Shown piece after piece: positions 15,776-25,800 of a stretch of DNA of 64,000 nt. Made by a program: the position numbers and the translations under genes. The stretch is from Saccharofermentans sp. Lineage in GTDB: Bacteria; Bacillota_A; Clostridia; Saccharofermentanales; Saccharofermentanaceae. Location of the stretch: positions 50,537 to 114,536 of the forward strand of contig JAILMZ010000147.1 of NCBI GenBank assembly GCA_024692105.1, given 5' to 3'. The notes under the pieces are model-generated. The model was given only the letters and a program-made list of their open reading frames with translations. It made no database searches and was not told the DNA's origin. The stretch's first letter is position 1; the number at the start of each line of letters is the position of its first letter.

Positions 15776-18700
15776 ATGGGACTGATACTGTTAAAAAGAG
15801 CCCTCCGCGACCTAAAGGCCGGGTGGACGAGATATGTTGCCCTGTCCCTGCTTATCATTTTTTCCATATTCATCGTGGCAAGCCTTATGGGCGCTGCGGT
15901 CACGGTAATGGATTATACGGAGCTCCGGGACCGCGAACTGCACTGTGAAGATGGCGAGTTCTCCGTTTTCGTGCCGCTCGGAGATGATGAGTTGTCATAC
16001 ATCACGGACAAGGGTGTCACGGTAGAAGAGATGTTCTTTGCCGACTATGCCGTAAGCGAAGATCAGGTGCTCAGAGTCTTCAAGGTAAGAGAGAAGATCA
16101 ACCAGATCTCGATCGTTGAAGGAAACCTTCCGTCGGCAGATAACGAAGCCGTGCTGGAGAGACGTTATTCCGAAGTCAACGGTATAGGCATAGGCGATAA
16201 GGTGAAGATAGGAGACACGGAGTTTACGGTGTGCGGCATCGGTGCGACGCCGGATTACAACACCGTCGTCAAGAAGGTAACGGATTCTGTTGTAGACAGC
16301 AGATATTTCGGCCTGCTTTTCGTAACGTCTGATGCGTACGATGCCCTGTATGAGTCCGGGTGTTCGCTCTCATCCGAAGAGTATTACTACGCATTCCTGC
16401 TGAACGGTAAGATGACCGAGGATGAACTCAAGAGTTACCTCGAAGACATCGAATTCGATGTGGATGATATTGACGATGTGTACTTCCAGGAGTACTGGGA
16501 CAGGATGGTCGGTCAGAAGGACGAACTGCTCGAGGGAATAGATGAACTTAAAGACGGAGCACAGGAACTTGCAGACGGCGCGGATGAATTAAGCGACGGA
16601 ATTGGCGAGTTCAACGATGGTATGGGAGAGCTCTACGATGCAGTTCCCGACCTGATAGACGGAATCGATGCGCTTGACGAAGGCGCCGGCCAGCTCGAAG
16701 ATGGCATAAATGCATACACCAGCGGTGTGTCACAGGTCAAAGACGGTGCACAGGCCTTGTCTGACGGTGCATCCGAGCTCTCTGACGGCACCTCGCAACT
16801 GAACACCGGCGCCACGCAGTTTGCTTCAGGCGTAAACGAATTTGCATCCGGCGCAGGTGCGCTGGCACAGAGCGATGACCCGTATACGGCAGCAGTCGCA
16901 TCAGGCTTTGCCGCCCCTGCTCAGGAATTGTATTCAGCATTTACACAGATACAGACGGGAATCGCAGGGGTCAACACGGGTGCAGGTGCTTTAAGCGACG
17001 GTGCTTCGCAGCTCTATGACGGAATCAAGCAGTTAGATGAAAACAGTGCGGCTCTGAATAGCGGAGCGGATGCTCTGCATGACGGAACTTCTGAACTCAA
17101 GGATGGTGCGGAAGAATTCGCAGACGGCATAGAAGAACTCTATGACGGATCGAACGAGATCAATGACGGTGCGCAGGAACTTGCCGACGGAGCAAATGAG
17201 CTTGCAGACGGCGTCGGTGAATTCGCAGATGAAGCAGATGATCTCATCGATGAGGTGTTCAATATCAAGACATCAAATCTTATGTTGTTCCTGATGAAGG
17301 ACGAGAACCCGAGGATCGATTCTGCTGCTGACGATGTGCAGATCAACTATTCAGCAAGCATCATCTTCGGCATACTCCTTGTAATGCTCTTTGCATATGT
17401 CATATCGGTGTTCATCGTTCACATGATCGATCAGGAGAGCTCGGTTATCGGCGCTCTGTATTCGATGGGAGTTAAGAGAAGGACACTCGTCCTCAGTTAC
17501 GTTGCAGTACCTGTCATTGTTACATTTGTAGCAGGTGTGATCGGAACACTCATTGCGGTGCTCACACCGGCAGGTATTCCTGCTCAGCTTGAAGATTCTC
17601 TCGGGTATTTCTCGATGCCTGCACTCGAAATCGAAGTAACTCCGGATATCCTTATCTACGGATTGGTTATCCCTCCGGTAACCGCCTTAATAGTAAATGT
17701 ACTTGTCATTCGCGGCAGACTCAAGAAGACGCCTTTGGCACTGCTCCGTAACGAGAAGAAAGCGGTCCGTGGCAAGGAACTGAAGATCAAGGGATTAAAG
17801 TTCATACCCATGTTCAGACTAAGGCAGATGCTCCGCGAGATGAGAGCAGGACTTACGGTCATCTTCGGAATGTTCATGAGCCTTCTTGTTGCATTGATGG
17901 CACTCAACACGTACGTCTATTGCAACAAGGTGAATGACTATTACGTAAACCAGACTCACTATGAGTACATGTACAACTACAAGTATCCGACTGAGGAGGT
18001 TCCCGAAGGCGGATATGAGGCAGTCGCAGAAGGCCTCAAGAAAGAGATATACGGTTACACTTTCGACGTTACGATGTTCGGAATTACAGATGACAATCCG
18101 TTCTTCGATACCGGAGATCTTCCCGATAACGACTCTGATATCGTCATCAGCTCTGCGGTGGCAAATAAGTATAACCTGGCTGTCGGAGATGTGTTCACTC
18201 TGCAGGGGGAAAACGGCGACAGATGGTATGCATTCAGGGTAGCAAGGATCTTCGACTATTCGGCATCACTTGCCGTATTCATGGATATCGACAGATGCCG
18301 TGATATGTTCGGTGAAGATGATGATTACTTCAATGTCGTATTCTCCGATCACGAACTCGAAATCGAGAGCGGAAGGCTGTATTCCACAGTTACAAAAAAT
18401 GAGATCGAGCGCTCTGCCGGCATCTATGTCGACATGATGGCTCCGATGGTAACAACGATGTCTGTCGCATCTTCAGTCGTGTTCATTGTCGTTATGTATC
18501 TGATGATAAAGATGATGATCGACAGATCGTCTTTCAACATCTCGCTCGTCAAGATATTCGGATTCAGGCGGCGTGAAGTCAGGAAGATGTACCTGGACGG
18601 AAACTTCTATACCGTCGCGATAGGTGCGCTTGTCACGATACCTCTTTGTAAGGCGATCATGGACTACATATATCCGAGGTATCTCGTAAGTAACGTCGGT

Positions 18701-18844
18701 GTAGGCATAAGTCCGGACTATACCCCGGAGATGTATGTGATCATCTTTGCGGTCGTTATCGGTCTGTACTTCATTATCAACCTTGCACTTACGAGCAGGC
18801 TGAAGAAGATATCGCCGGCTGTAGTACTTAAGAACAGGGAGTAA
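15776..18844 (+). CDS. FtsX-family ABC permease with long DG-repeat extracytoplasmic domain
   Basis: 1022 aa from ATG 15776 (GGAGG just upstream). One helix near residues 20-45, then a MacB-like periplasmic domain (to about 245). A region of about 245 residues follows, made of 7-residue-like units of the form xELxDGA. Three membrane helices come next (about 525-655), then a second extracellular domain and three terminal helices with the FtsX motif ISLVKIFGFRRREVRKMY. The repeats resemble those of YhgE/Pip and some MMPL proteins, where they form long helical stalks. The domain order (TM-domain-3TM-TM-domain-3TM) matches large two-lobe FtsX permeases such as those exporting peptides or lipids. 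Direction: export or extrusion, inferred. Confidence 0.85.
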   Translation: MGLILLKRALRDLKAGWTRYVALSLLIIFSIFIVASLMGAAVTVMDYTELRDRELHCEDGEFSVFVPLGDDELSYITDKGVTVEEMFFADYAVSEDQVLRVFKVREKINQISIVEGNLPSADNEAVLERRYSEVNGIGIGDKVKIGDTEFTVCGIGATPDYNTVVKKVTDSVVDSRYFGLLFVTSDAYDALYESGCSLSSEEYYYAFLLNGKMTEDELKSYLEDIEFDVDDIDDVYFQEYWDRMVGQKDELLEGIDELKDGAQELADGADELSDGIGEFNDGMGELYDAVPDLIDGIDALDEGAGQLEDGINAYTSGVSQVKDGAQALSDGASELSDGTSQLNTGATQFASGVNEFASGAGALAQSDDPYTAAVASGFAAPAQELYSAFTQIQTGIAGVNTGAGALSDGASQLYDGIKQLDENSAALNSGADALHDGTSELKDGAEEFADGIEELYDGSNEINDGAQELADGANELADGVGEFADEADDLIDEVFNIKTSNLMLFLMKDENPRIDSAADDVQINYSASIIFGILLVMLFAYVISVFIVHMIDQESSVIGALYSMGVKRRTLVLSYVAVPVIVTFVAGVIGTLIAVLTPAGIPAQLEDSLGYFSMPALEIEVTPDILIYGLVIPPVTALIVNVLVIRGRLKKTPLALLRNEKKAVRGKELKIKGLKFIPMFRLRQMLREMRAGLTVIFGMFMSLLVALMALNTYVYCNKVNDYYVNQTHYEYMYNYKYPTEEVPEGGYEAVAEGLKKEIYGYTFDVTMFGITDDNPFFDTGDLPDNDSDIVISSAVANKYNLAVGDVFTLQGENGDRWYAFRVARIFDYSASLAVFMDIDRCRDMFGEDDDYFNVVFSDHELEIESGRLYSTVTKNEIERSAGIYVDMMAPMVTTMSVASSVVFIVVMYLMIKMMIDRSSFNISLVKIFGFRRREVRKMYLDGNFYTVAIGALVTIPLCKAIMDYIYPRYLVSNVGVGISPDYTPEMYVIIFAVVIGLYFIINLALTSRLKKISPAVVLKNRE
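16519..17255 (+). repeat. Coding repeat: degenerate xLxDGAxxL heptad-like units
   Basis: About 245 residues of the permease at 15776 consist of repeated short units such as ELKDGAQ, ELADGAD, ELSDGIG, QLEDGIN and ALSDGAS. Asp-Gly recurs roughly every 7 residues, with a Ser/Thr-Gly-rich break near 16800-16990. Expected to form a long coiled helical stalk outside the cell. Confidence 0.8.
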
Positions 18845-18848
18845 GCAA

Positions 18849-19361
18849 ATGATCATAAGCAGGATAATACTTGACGGACTTGCGATGAGCCTTGTGTTTA
18901 ATTTCGGGGCGGGACTGTTCTCGTTTGTCATGCCGCAGGCATACAGTACGATGTTCCCAAAGGAGATCAAGCTTGCAGCTGCTCCTTATGTGGACAAAAA
19001 GGAAGTGGGCAGGATGTACGTGATACTTCTGGCGATATATGCAGCGGTGTTCGTGTATTTCGGAGTGAGCACGTATTACTCCGGTGTGACGGAGTTTGGG
19101 GATCTGTTCTGGACGGGATATATTGAGATGCTCTTCGTTAACTTCGGAGATCTCCTGTTCCAGGATGTGATCCTCCGTGCGATGACGAAGAATAAGCGCG
19201 GATTCGTTAAAGGTGCAGATGGCTGCAAGGCCTGGGAACTCGGGGAATGGATGAAGGCTGCTCTGCCTGAACATCTGCTGATCTGGCCTCTCACATGCTG
19301 CCCGCTTTCAGGCATAATCACGGTAGGCATAGTTCGCCTGATGGAGTTGATACTGAAATGA
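18849..19361 (+). CDS. Small membrane protein, unknown
   Basis: 170 aa with about four hydrophobic segments (residues 5-30, 53-75, 95-112, 140-165). No family recognised. It begins 4 bases after the permease stop and overlaps the next gene through ATGA, so it is part of the exporter transcript. ELGEWMKAALPEHLLIWPLT is a notable amphipathic segment. Confidence 0.6.
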   Translation: MIISRIILDGLAMSLVFNFGAGLFSFVMPQAYSTMFPKEIKLAAAPYVDKKEVGRMYVILLAIYAAVFVYFGVSTYYSGVTEFGDLFWTGYIEMLFVNFGDLLFQDVILRAMTKNKRGFVKGADGCKAWELGEWMKAALPEHLLIWPLTCCPLSGIITVGIVRLMELILK

Positions 19362-19888
19362 AGAATTACAACAAAGAAGGACAGAAACTTCCGCTATTCG
19401 GGATAGGTCCGTATCTTATCTACGGCATGGCACTTCTCGATCTCATCGGGATCTTATTGTCCGGCAATATCCTTAGTTCGGGAATCGCCCAAGGTTTATG
19501 GATATGGTGCTTCAGGATTCCCAGGATAGTACTGATCCCCTTGGGCATCTTCATTTGGTATATGGGTGCGCTCGGCTCGAAGATGGATGATTATATCGAG
19601 AATAACAAGCTCCAAACCGGTGGGATATATTCCTGGGTTAGGAATCCGATGTATGTCGGAGTGTGGTTTCTCATTTCCGGTATAACGCTGATGTGGCACA
19701 ATGCATGGCTGCTTATACTTATTCCGGTTGACTGGATCATAATGACCATTGTCCTTAAGAATACGGAAGAGAAGTGGCTTCTCAATCTGTATGGAGCGGA
19801 ATACGCCGAGTACAAAGCAAGCGTTAACCGTTGTATCCCTATCAAGCGCAAAGTGAAGATTCGGGGCAGGGAGGCTGAGAGACAATGA
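19358..19888 (+). CDS. Isoprenylcysteine/phospholipid methyltransferase-like membrane protein (ICMT family)
   Basis: 176 aa from ATG 19358, which overlaps the preceding stop (ATGA). Four to five transmembrane helices. The C-terminal half has the ICMT/PEMT signature: TGGIYSWVRNPMYVGVW and EEKWLLNLYGAEYAEYK (the RxPxY and EE/Y elements that bind SAM in the membrane). Bacterial members methylate lipids or unknown small molecules. The substrate is not visible here. Fourth gene of the exporter transcript. Confidence 0.75.
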   Translation: MKNYNKEGQKLPLFGIGPYLIYGMALLDLIGILLSGNILSSGIAQGLWIWCFRIPRIVLIPLGIFIWYMGALGSKMDDYIENNKLQTGGIYSWVRNPMYVGVWFLISGITLMWHNAWLLILIPVDWIIMTIVLKNTEEKWLLNLYGAEYAEYKASVNRCIPIKRKVKIRGREAERQ

Positions 19889-20376
19889 TAATTACGATAA
19901 TTGCGACACTTATGCTGATGCTGGCATATTTTCTGATACTGTACGCAGGCGTGGCGTTTATCCAAGATAAAAGGTTCTTCGGATCGGCGCACAAGGATAT
20001 CCTTGCAGTGGTTCCCGACCGCAAAGAACGCTTTAAGGGTGCTCATACGATAGGCTGGATCATAATTACCATTGCTTTTCTGATGTACCCTACGGCATTT
20101 ATACTGGGCGGATGGGACGGAGTTAAGAACGGTTTTGTTTTCTGGCAATTCTTCGTCAGGTTCATAATCATGCTCTACGGAATGGAGACCTTCGATATCG
20201 TTTTCTTCGACTGGGTCCTTCTCTGCCATTCAAACTTCTTCCCGAGATACTATCCGGAAGTAAAAGGAATTGTTGGTCCTTACATGTTCGGCTACAACAA
20301 GTGGACGCATGTTATCCATTATCTTATCTATATTCCAATGTGTGCATTGATCGCGTGGATCTGCACATTGTTTTGA
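19885..20376 (+). CDS. Membrane protein, paralogue of the next gene
   Basis: 163 aa, four transmembrane helices. Shares with the 20394 product the pattern GWIII, GG-DG-NG-FWQFF-RF, F-DIV-D-LL and a final hydrophobic helix after FGYNK. Family unknown. It overlaps the methyltransferase gene by 4 bases (ATGA). Tandem duplication with its neighbour is likely, with divergence well below 50 percent identity by eye. Confidence 0.65.
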   Translation: MIITIIATLMLMLAYFLILYAGVAFIQDKRFFGSAHKDILAVVPDRKERFKGAHTIGWIIITIAFLMYPTAFILGGWDGVKNGFVFWQFFVRFIIMLYGMETFDIVFFDWVLLCHSNFFPRYYPEVKGIVGPYMFGYNKWTHVIHYLIYIPMCALIAWICTLF

Positions 20377-20393
20377 ATGACTGGTGAACCGCT

Positions 20394-20891
20394 ATGATAT
20401 TGACTTTGATCCTTTCTTTGATTGGCTGCATCTCGTTGTTCCTTTCCATATGGGGACTTACGGTCACAATGCCTACAGCACTTTTGGCAAAGAATTTTCC
20501 TGAAGATGTTCAAGCTTGTCTTAAACCCAGACTCGATAATCTTCCGATGTCTTTTAAGAGGGTAGTCGGATGGATAATACTTTTAGCGTTTTGTCTTCTT
20601 TTTCTTGGATTGTATATTTATGGAGGAATAGACGGACTTAATAACGGTTATACATTTTGGCAGTTCTTTCTACGTTTCTTCATCATTGGTGCTTTGGTAA
20701 AAGTCTTTGATATCGTATGTCTCGATTACATACTTCTGACCAAAACACAATTCTTTCAGAATTATCTGCCTGAGACAAAAGGGTGTGCCGGATGGAAACA
20801 GTTCGGATATAACCGCAAACAGCAGATAAGACAATGCATCATTATTCCGGTCTGTTGTCTTATCGGAGCACTGATATTCTCACTGATATAA
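20394..20891 (+). CDS. Membrane protein, paralogue of the previous gene
   Basis: 165 aa, four helices, aligned with the 19885 product along its whole length (FWQFFLRFF, DIVCLDYILL, FGYNRKQ). Codon use is more A/T-rich than neighbours. A more distant relative of similar size and layout is encoded at 50228. Function unknown. Confidence 0.65.
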   Translation: MILTLILSLIGCISLFLSIWGLTVTMPTALLAKNFPEDVQACLKPRLDNLPMSFKRVVGWIILLAFCLLFLGLYIYGGIDGLNNGYTFWQFFLRFFIIGALVKVFDIVCLDYILLTKTQFFQNYLPETKGCAGWKQFGYNRKQQIRQCIIIPVCCLIGALIFSLI

Positions 20892-20903
20892 AGGTAAAAG
20901 ACT

Positions 20904-21317
20904 ATGAACGATAAGTATGAGATGACATTAACTGATGCGCAGTGGTGGTGTTATGACATCCCGGGCAATATCGGCTGGATAATATGGATAACGTGTAATG
21001 CTATTTGTATGGTGAATGAAATCGGTTTATTCCCGATTTTGTCTGTTATTCCTACATTGCTCATGATCATCGGAGTTGTCGAACTGATAAGCGAGAGGAT
21101 CGCAAAGCTCGATAGGATACTGCCAAAGGTACGGTTGTACAGAGGCTTTGGTGCATTGACGTTGGGTGGGATCCTCGGCGTCCCGGTCTCTGCTTTTGGT
21201 TTGATCTCAGGCGGTTACGAAAGCTTTCCCTGGTGGATGCTTTCAGGCGCGATACTTTGCGGAGTGTTCGCAGGACTTTGCTTTAAGGGATATAAGAAGA
21301 TTGGACCGGAAAAGTAA
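20904..21317 (+). CDS. Small membrane protein, unknown
   Basis: 137 aa. A soluble start (MNDKYEMTLTDAQWWCYD) precedes about four helices (residues 22-40, 44-62, 83-105, 110-128). No family recognised. Last gene before the site B promoter, so probably the end of the exporter transcript; no strong terminator hairpin was seen in the 60 bases before that promoter. Confidence 0.6.
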   Translation: MNDKYEMTLTDAQWWCYDIPGNIGWIIWITCNAICMVNEIGLFPILSVIPTLLMIIGVVELISERIAKLDRILPKVRLYRGFGALTLGGILGVPVSAFGLISGGYESFPWWMLSGAILCGVFAGLCFKGYKKIGPEK

Positions 21318-21345
21318 TCCGGGTGCGAATATAAAAATCCTTTTA

Positions 21346-21405
21346 TTGACTATTGTCGGGAACCCATATATACTTGTTAGCCGAGGCTAATTAGCGACGG
21401 CTAAC
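21346..21405 (+). promoter_or_regulatory. Promoter with two overlapping operators (sites B1 and B2)
   Basis: -35 TTGACT (21346-21351), 17-base spacer, -10 TATACT (21369-21374). Immediately downstream are two 16-bp palindromes sharing two bases: GTTAGC-CGAG-GCTAAT (21376-21391) and ATTAGC-GACG-GCTAAC (21390-21405). They lie over the transcription start. The promoter drives the ECF transporter genes from 21428. Confidence 0.85.
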
Positions 21406-21427
21406 TTATATAAAGGAAGACAATAGT

Positions 21428-22042
21428 ATGGCTAAGAAGGAAGTAGTTAATCCTACAACTAAAGATACAAAGAAACTGCAGGCAAAAGACCTGATCTTTG
21501 CAGGCGCATTCGGAGCAATCTACATAGTAGTTATGCTCATTATCGTTATGGTGTGCGGAAGCATACCAATCCTTTATCTGATCTCGCCTTTGTTCGTCGG
21601 AATTGTGTGCGCTACCATCTATGAACTCTGTGTGCTCAAAGTTCACAAATTCGGTGCAGCACTGATCCTGGGAATATTATTTGCCGTTACTGCATCATCG
21701 GGTTATCTCCCCGGAATGTTCATGGCAATCGGTATTGCAGTTATATCTGAAGTGGTACTTCTTATCGGTAAATACAAATCAAAGAAGTTATTCCTGATCT
21801 CATATCTCGTTTTCAACATCAACATGGTATGTCCGTTCTCCAATCTGTATCTTAACAGGGATTCGTTCATGGCAATGGCAACGGAATACTACGGCGAGGC
21901 TTATGCAAACGGAGTAGCTGCGCTTGCAACAAGCTGGATGCCTGTTGCCCAGATAGGACTTGCAGTAATAGGTGCCGGCATCGGTGTTCTTATAGCATCC
22001 AAGCTCATAAAGAAGCATTTTGAGAAGGCTGGAATCGTTTAA
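21428..22042 (+). CDS. MptD-family ECF transporter substrate-binding (S) component
   Basis: 204 aa with about six transmembrane helices after a Lys-rich start containing KDLIFAGAFGAIYIVVM. It ends KKHFEKAGIV, identical to the end of the second S component at 60121. This is the 'Trep_Strep'/MptD type of S component. Known relatives are encoded with EcfT, double EcfA and YbtPQ-like ABC proteins; some streptococcal ones have been linked to haem uptake (from memory). With the iron-type operator upstream, an iron or haem chelate is a plausible ligand. The AAAGGAAG ribosome binding site is good. Confidence 0.85.
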   Translation: MAKKEVVNPTTKDTKKLQAKDLIFAGAFGAIYIVVMLIIVMVCGSIPILYLISPLFVGIVCATIYELCVLKVHKFGAALILGILFAVTASSGYLPGMFMAIGIAVISEVVLLIGKYKSKKLFLISYLVFNINMVCPFSNLYLNRDSFMAMATEYYGEAYANGVAALATSWMPVAQIGLAVIGAGIGVLIASKLIKKHFEKAGIV

Positions 22043-22056
22043 GATCTGATATAAAT

Positions 22057-22812
22057 ATGGACCTGACTTTTTATGGCGAAGACGTAAACAGTCTGATCAA
22101 AGTTGATCCGAGAACCAAAGTACTGATATTTATTACAAGCAGTCTTGTATGCGTAAGCAGTTACAGTGATATTGGGATAGCAATATATTCAGTATTGTTG
22201 TGCGTTATGTTTGCGCTGTGCGGAAAACCGCTGACGGCACTTAAGGCGGGAATCGCATTGGGTATCGTCCTGTATGTGCGGGCAGTTCTTGGAAGCTCGA
22301 AGGGAGCACCTGAAGTAATAGTGATGGTAATATCGCTTGTTACCACATGTTTTATGTTTGCGTTCCCGACACTAATGAGCGTTTTTCTGATAATCAAGAC
22401 AACAAGGATCAGTCATTTCTTATCTGCGTTTCAGGCTATGCATGTTCCGGTCAAGATAGTAGTTCCTTTTGCGGTATTCTTCAGATTCCTGCCGACAGTT
22501 ACGGAAGAATGGAATGGCATACGTAAAGCAATGGCTTTCAGAGGCATATCCTTAAGTCCTGTACAGATAATTACGCATCCATGGAGAACCATCGAATTCA
22601 TGCTGATACCGATGCTGTTCTCCTCAATGAGTGTCATGGAAGAACTTGCTGCAGCAACCATGGCAAGGGGAATGGATCTTGAGGTGAAAAGGAGTTCGTA
22701 TGAAGAAGTTAAACTGCATGCGACCGACTATCTGCTGATAATACTGTTTGTTGCTCTGTTTGCTTTCTCAGCGGTGCTTGCACAAAAACTTAAAGAGGGT
22801 ACCGCCATATGA
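22057..22812 (+). CDS. ECF transporter transmembrane (EcfT-like) component
   Basis: 251 aa. Helices in the N-terminal half. The cytoplasmic coupling region has FFRFLPTVTEEWNGIRKAM followed by AFRGIS, and near the end ATMARGMDLE, the two Ala-Arg-Gly-like elements that touch the ATPases. 14 bases after the S component and overlapping the ATPase fusion gene by 4 bases (ATGA). Confidence 0.9.
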   Translation: MDLTFYGEDVNSLIKVDPRTKVLIFITSSLVCVSSYSDIGIAIYSVLLCVMFALCGKPLTALKAGIALGIVLYVRAVLGSSKGAPEVIVMVISLVTTCFMFAFPTLMSVFLIIKTTRISHFLSAFQAMHVPVKIVVPFAVFFRFLPTVTEEWNGIRKAMAFRGISLSPVQIITHPWRTIEFMLIPMLFSSMSVMEELAAATMARGMDLEVKRSSYEEVKLHATDYLLIILFVALFAFSAVLAQKLKEGTAI

Positions 22813-25800
22813 TCAGGTTTGAAAATGCAAGTTTCCACTATGGCGGAGAGAACGGTACCGGTGAAGGTGTGGATAACATAAACCTCACTATCGGTACCGG
22901 TGAGGTCGTTGTCCTTTGCGGTTCTTCCGGATGTGGAAAAACAACTCTTACGAGGATGATAAACGGTCTTGCACCGCACTTCTTTCCGGGTGAGCTTGAA
23001 GGTGAAGTATGGGTGGATGACCTGTGCGTATCTCAGGCAGAACTCTCGGAGACCAGTTTGTCAGTAGGAAGCGTGTTCCAGAATCCGAAGAGTCAGTTCT
23101 TCAATATAGATACGACCGGCGAGTTGGTCTTCGGTTGCGAGAATCAGGGCATGTCCAGGGAAGAGATTGCGGAAAGGCTGGCTCAGACCGAAAAGGATAT
23201 GAAGCTTAACGCGCTTATGGGCAGGAATATATTTGAGCTTTCTGGCGGAGAGAAACAGCAGATTGCATGCGGAAGTGTATATACCGCTCAGCCTGATGTT
23301 TATGTGCTCGATGAGCCGTCATCCAACCTTGACCGCAAAGCTATTCACCGTCTGCATGAGATACTGAAGAAGATAAAAGAGTCCGGCAAGACGATCGTTA
23401 TATCAGAACACCGGCTTTACTATCTGATGGATCTTGCGGACCGGTTCATCTATATGGATGATGGTTATATAACTGCTACATATACACCTCAAGATCTGGC
23501 GAATCTTTCTGACAGTGAACTTGCCGCATTAGGCCTGAGATGTACCGATCTTAATAAACTGACAAAGAATCCGGATAACAAAGCTTTTGGCAATGCCGGG
23601 CAACCAGTAATCGATGCAATAGATCTTAACTGCACAAGAGGCGGTAACCAGATATTGGATATCGACAGGCTGAGGCTTCCCGAACATAGCATCGTGGCAG
23701 TCATCGGAGATAACGGAAGCGGAAAATCCACAATGACGGAAGCCTTGTGCGGAGTAGGAACTTCAGACGGAAGCATAGCATTCAAGGGAAGATATCTGAG
23801 TGACAAGGATCGTTCCGATAAGAGCTTTATGGTCATGCAGGATGTTAACCGCCAATTGTTCTCGGACAGCGTAATAGAAGAAGTCATGCTTAATGCTTCG
23901 GCAGAAAGAAGCAAAGCAGAGGATATTCTTGACAGACTTGGCCTGAAAGATACCATCGACCGTCATCCCGCATCGCTCTCGGGCGGTCAGAAGCAGCGTG
24001 TCGCTATAGCATCGGCTCTGTGTGCCGGCAAAGAGATCATATTCTACGACGAACCTACATCCGGACTTGACCGGAGAGGAATGGAAAGGTTCGGTGAGAT
24101 CCTGAGTGAGATGAGGAGTGAGATAACTTCCGTGATAATCACGCATGATCCCGAACTTATCCTCAGATGCTGCACTCATATCCTGCACATCGAGAATGGT
24201 CGTGTTATGGGGTTCTATCCTCTTAACGATGACGGCGTTCAGCGCGTCAGAGGATACTTCATGTCAGAAAGTGACGAGAACACTTCCAAGAAACGCAAGA
24301 ACTACGGTATGTTCGGCAGAGTTCTTAAGTATGCGGGAAAGTGGAAGAAGTATGTGGTTTTTGCCGTCATCTTTATGGTGTTGGGTGCCTTTTTCGGAGC
24401 AGTTCCGTACGCGGGTATATATGACTTGCTTACGCGGTTCTTGGAAGAAGGTTCATTGACACTGAATGAAACCCTGCCTGATATCGGATTGATCTTGGGA
24501 TCGGGCATACTATATGCTGCTGCCTACACATTCGGCTTGCAGTTAAGTCATCGCGCAGCATACCACACGCTCGAAAATATCCGCATCAGCCTCCAGGAAA
24601 AACTTGACGGTCAGCCTATAGGAAACATTCACGATATGGGTATCGGCACAGTCAAGAAACTCTTTAATGATGATATCGAATCAGTTGAGCTTATGTTGGC
24701 TCATGTCATACCGGAAGGTTTCTCGAATATTTTCGTGGGAATAGTCATCCTTCTTATACTGGTCGCAGCAGACTGGCAGATGGCGCTTTGCTCTGTTGTA
24801 GTACTGCTGCTGGGTTACGCTGCGTCAAGACAGATGTACGATGTCGGTATGGATAAGATGGGATATTACTTTGCTTCTTCCAAGAGACTTAACAATTCGA
24901 TTATCGAATATGTATCAGGAATGGAAGTAGTAAGGATCTTCAACCGCGGTAACGAATCCGGAGAAAGGTTCGAGGAGTCTGTGTATAAATACCGCGATTT
25001 CGGTCTGGCCTGGTATGAGGTGTGCTGGCCGTGGATGGCTTTGTACGGAAGCCTGTTTGCGAACATCACTCTGTATTCCCTCCCGCTCGGAGGCCTTTTG
25101 GTAATACTCGGACATCTTACATTAAGCAGATACATTCTTGCTTTGTGCCTGAGTTATGCTTTAGGTCCGTTGCTCCTTCATACGCTGGCGCTGATAGGTT
25201 CAATGCCGAGAGTCAACTATAAGATCCAGTCGATCGAGAAAGCCCTGGACCGACCTGCGTTAAAGAGCGGAGACGAGCCTTTCAAAGGAACTGATCATTC
25301 GATCACTTTCGATAAAGTAAGATTTGCATATAAAGGTGACGAAGTAATTAAGGGTATCTCCTTTACCGCAAAAGAAGGTCAGATGACCGCACTAATCGGT
25401 GAGTCGGGAAGCGGTAAAAGCACAGTGGCAAGACTTATCGCGCATTACTATGATGTCAATTCGGGAAGCATAAAGATCGGAGGTCAGGACATCAGGGAGC
25501 TTTCTCTCGCGACACTTGGAAATCAGGTCTCATATGTATCACAGGAACTGTTCCTCTTCAATAAATCAATAATGGAGAATATCCGTATCGGCAAACCTGA
25601 TGCAACGGACGAAGAAGTCGTTGAAGCGGCAAAAAGAGCAGGATGTGATGACTTTATTTCTGAGTTTGAGAATGGCTACGATACTTTGGCGGGTTCGTGC
25701 GGAAATAAATTATCTGGCGGCCAGAAGCAGAGGATCGCTTTTGCGAGAGTTTTATTGAAGGATGCCCCGATAGTTGTCCTTGATGAAGCAACGGCATTTA

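Noticed and set aside
16519..17255. Repetitive DNA as a CRISPR-like or tandem array
   Set aside because: The periodicity is at protein level (DG units) within one open frame; the nucleotide units are variable and there are no spacers.
21376..21405. The 16-bp palindromes as TetR operators
   Set aside because: They also precede feo, enolase, flavodoxin and the DtxR-family gene, which have no TetR nearby, and two of the TetR genes carry different palindromes of their own.
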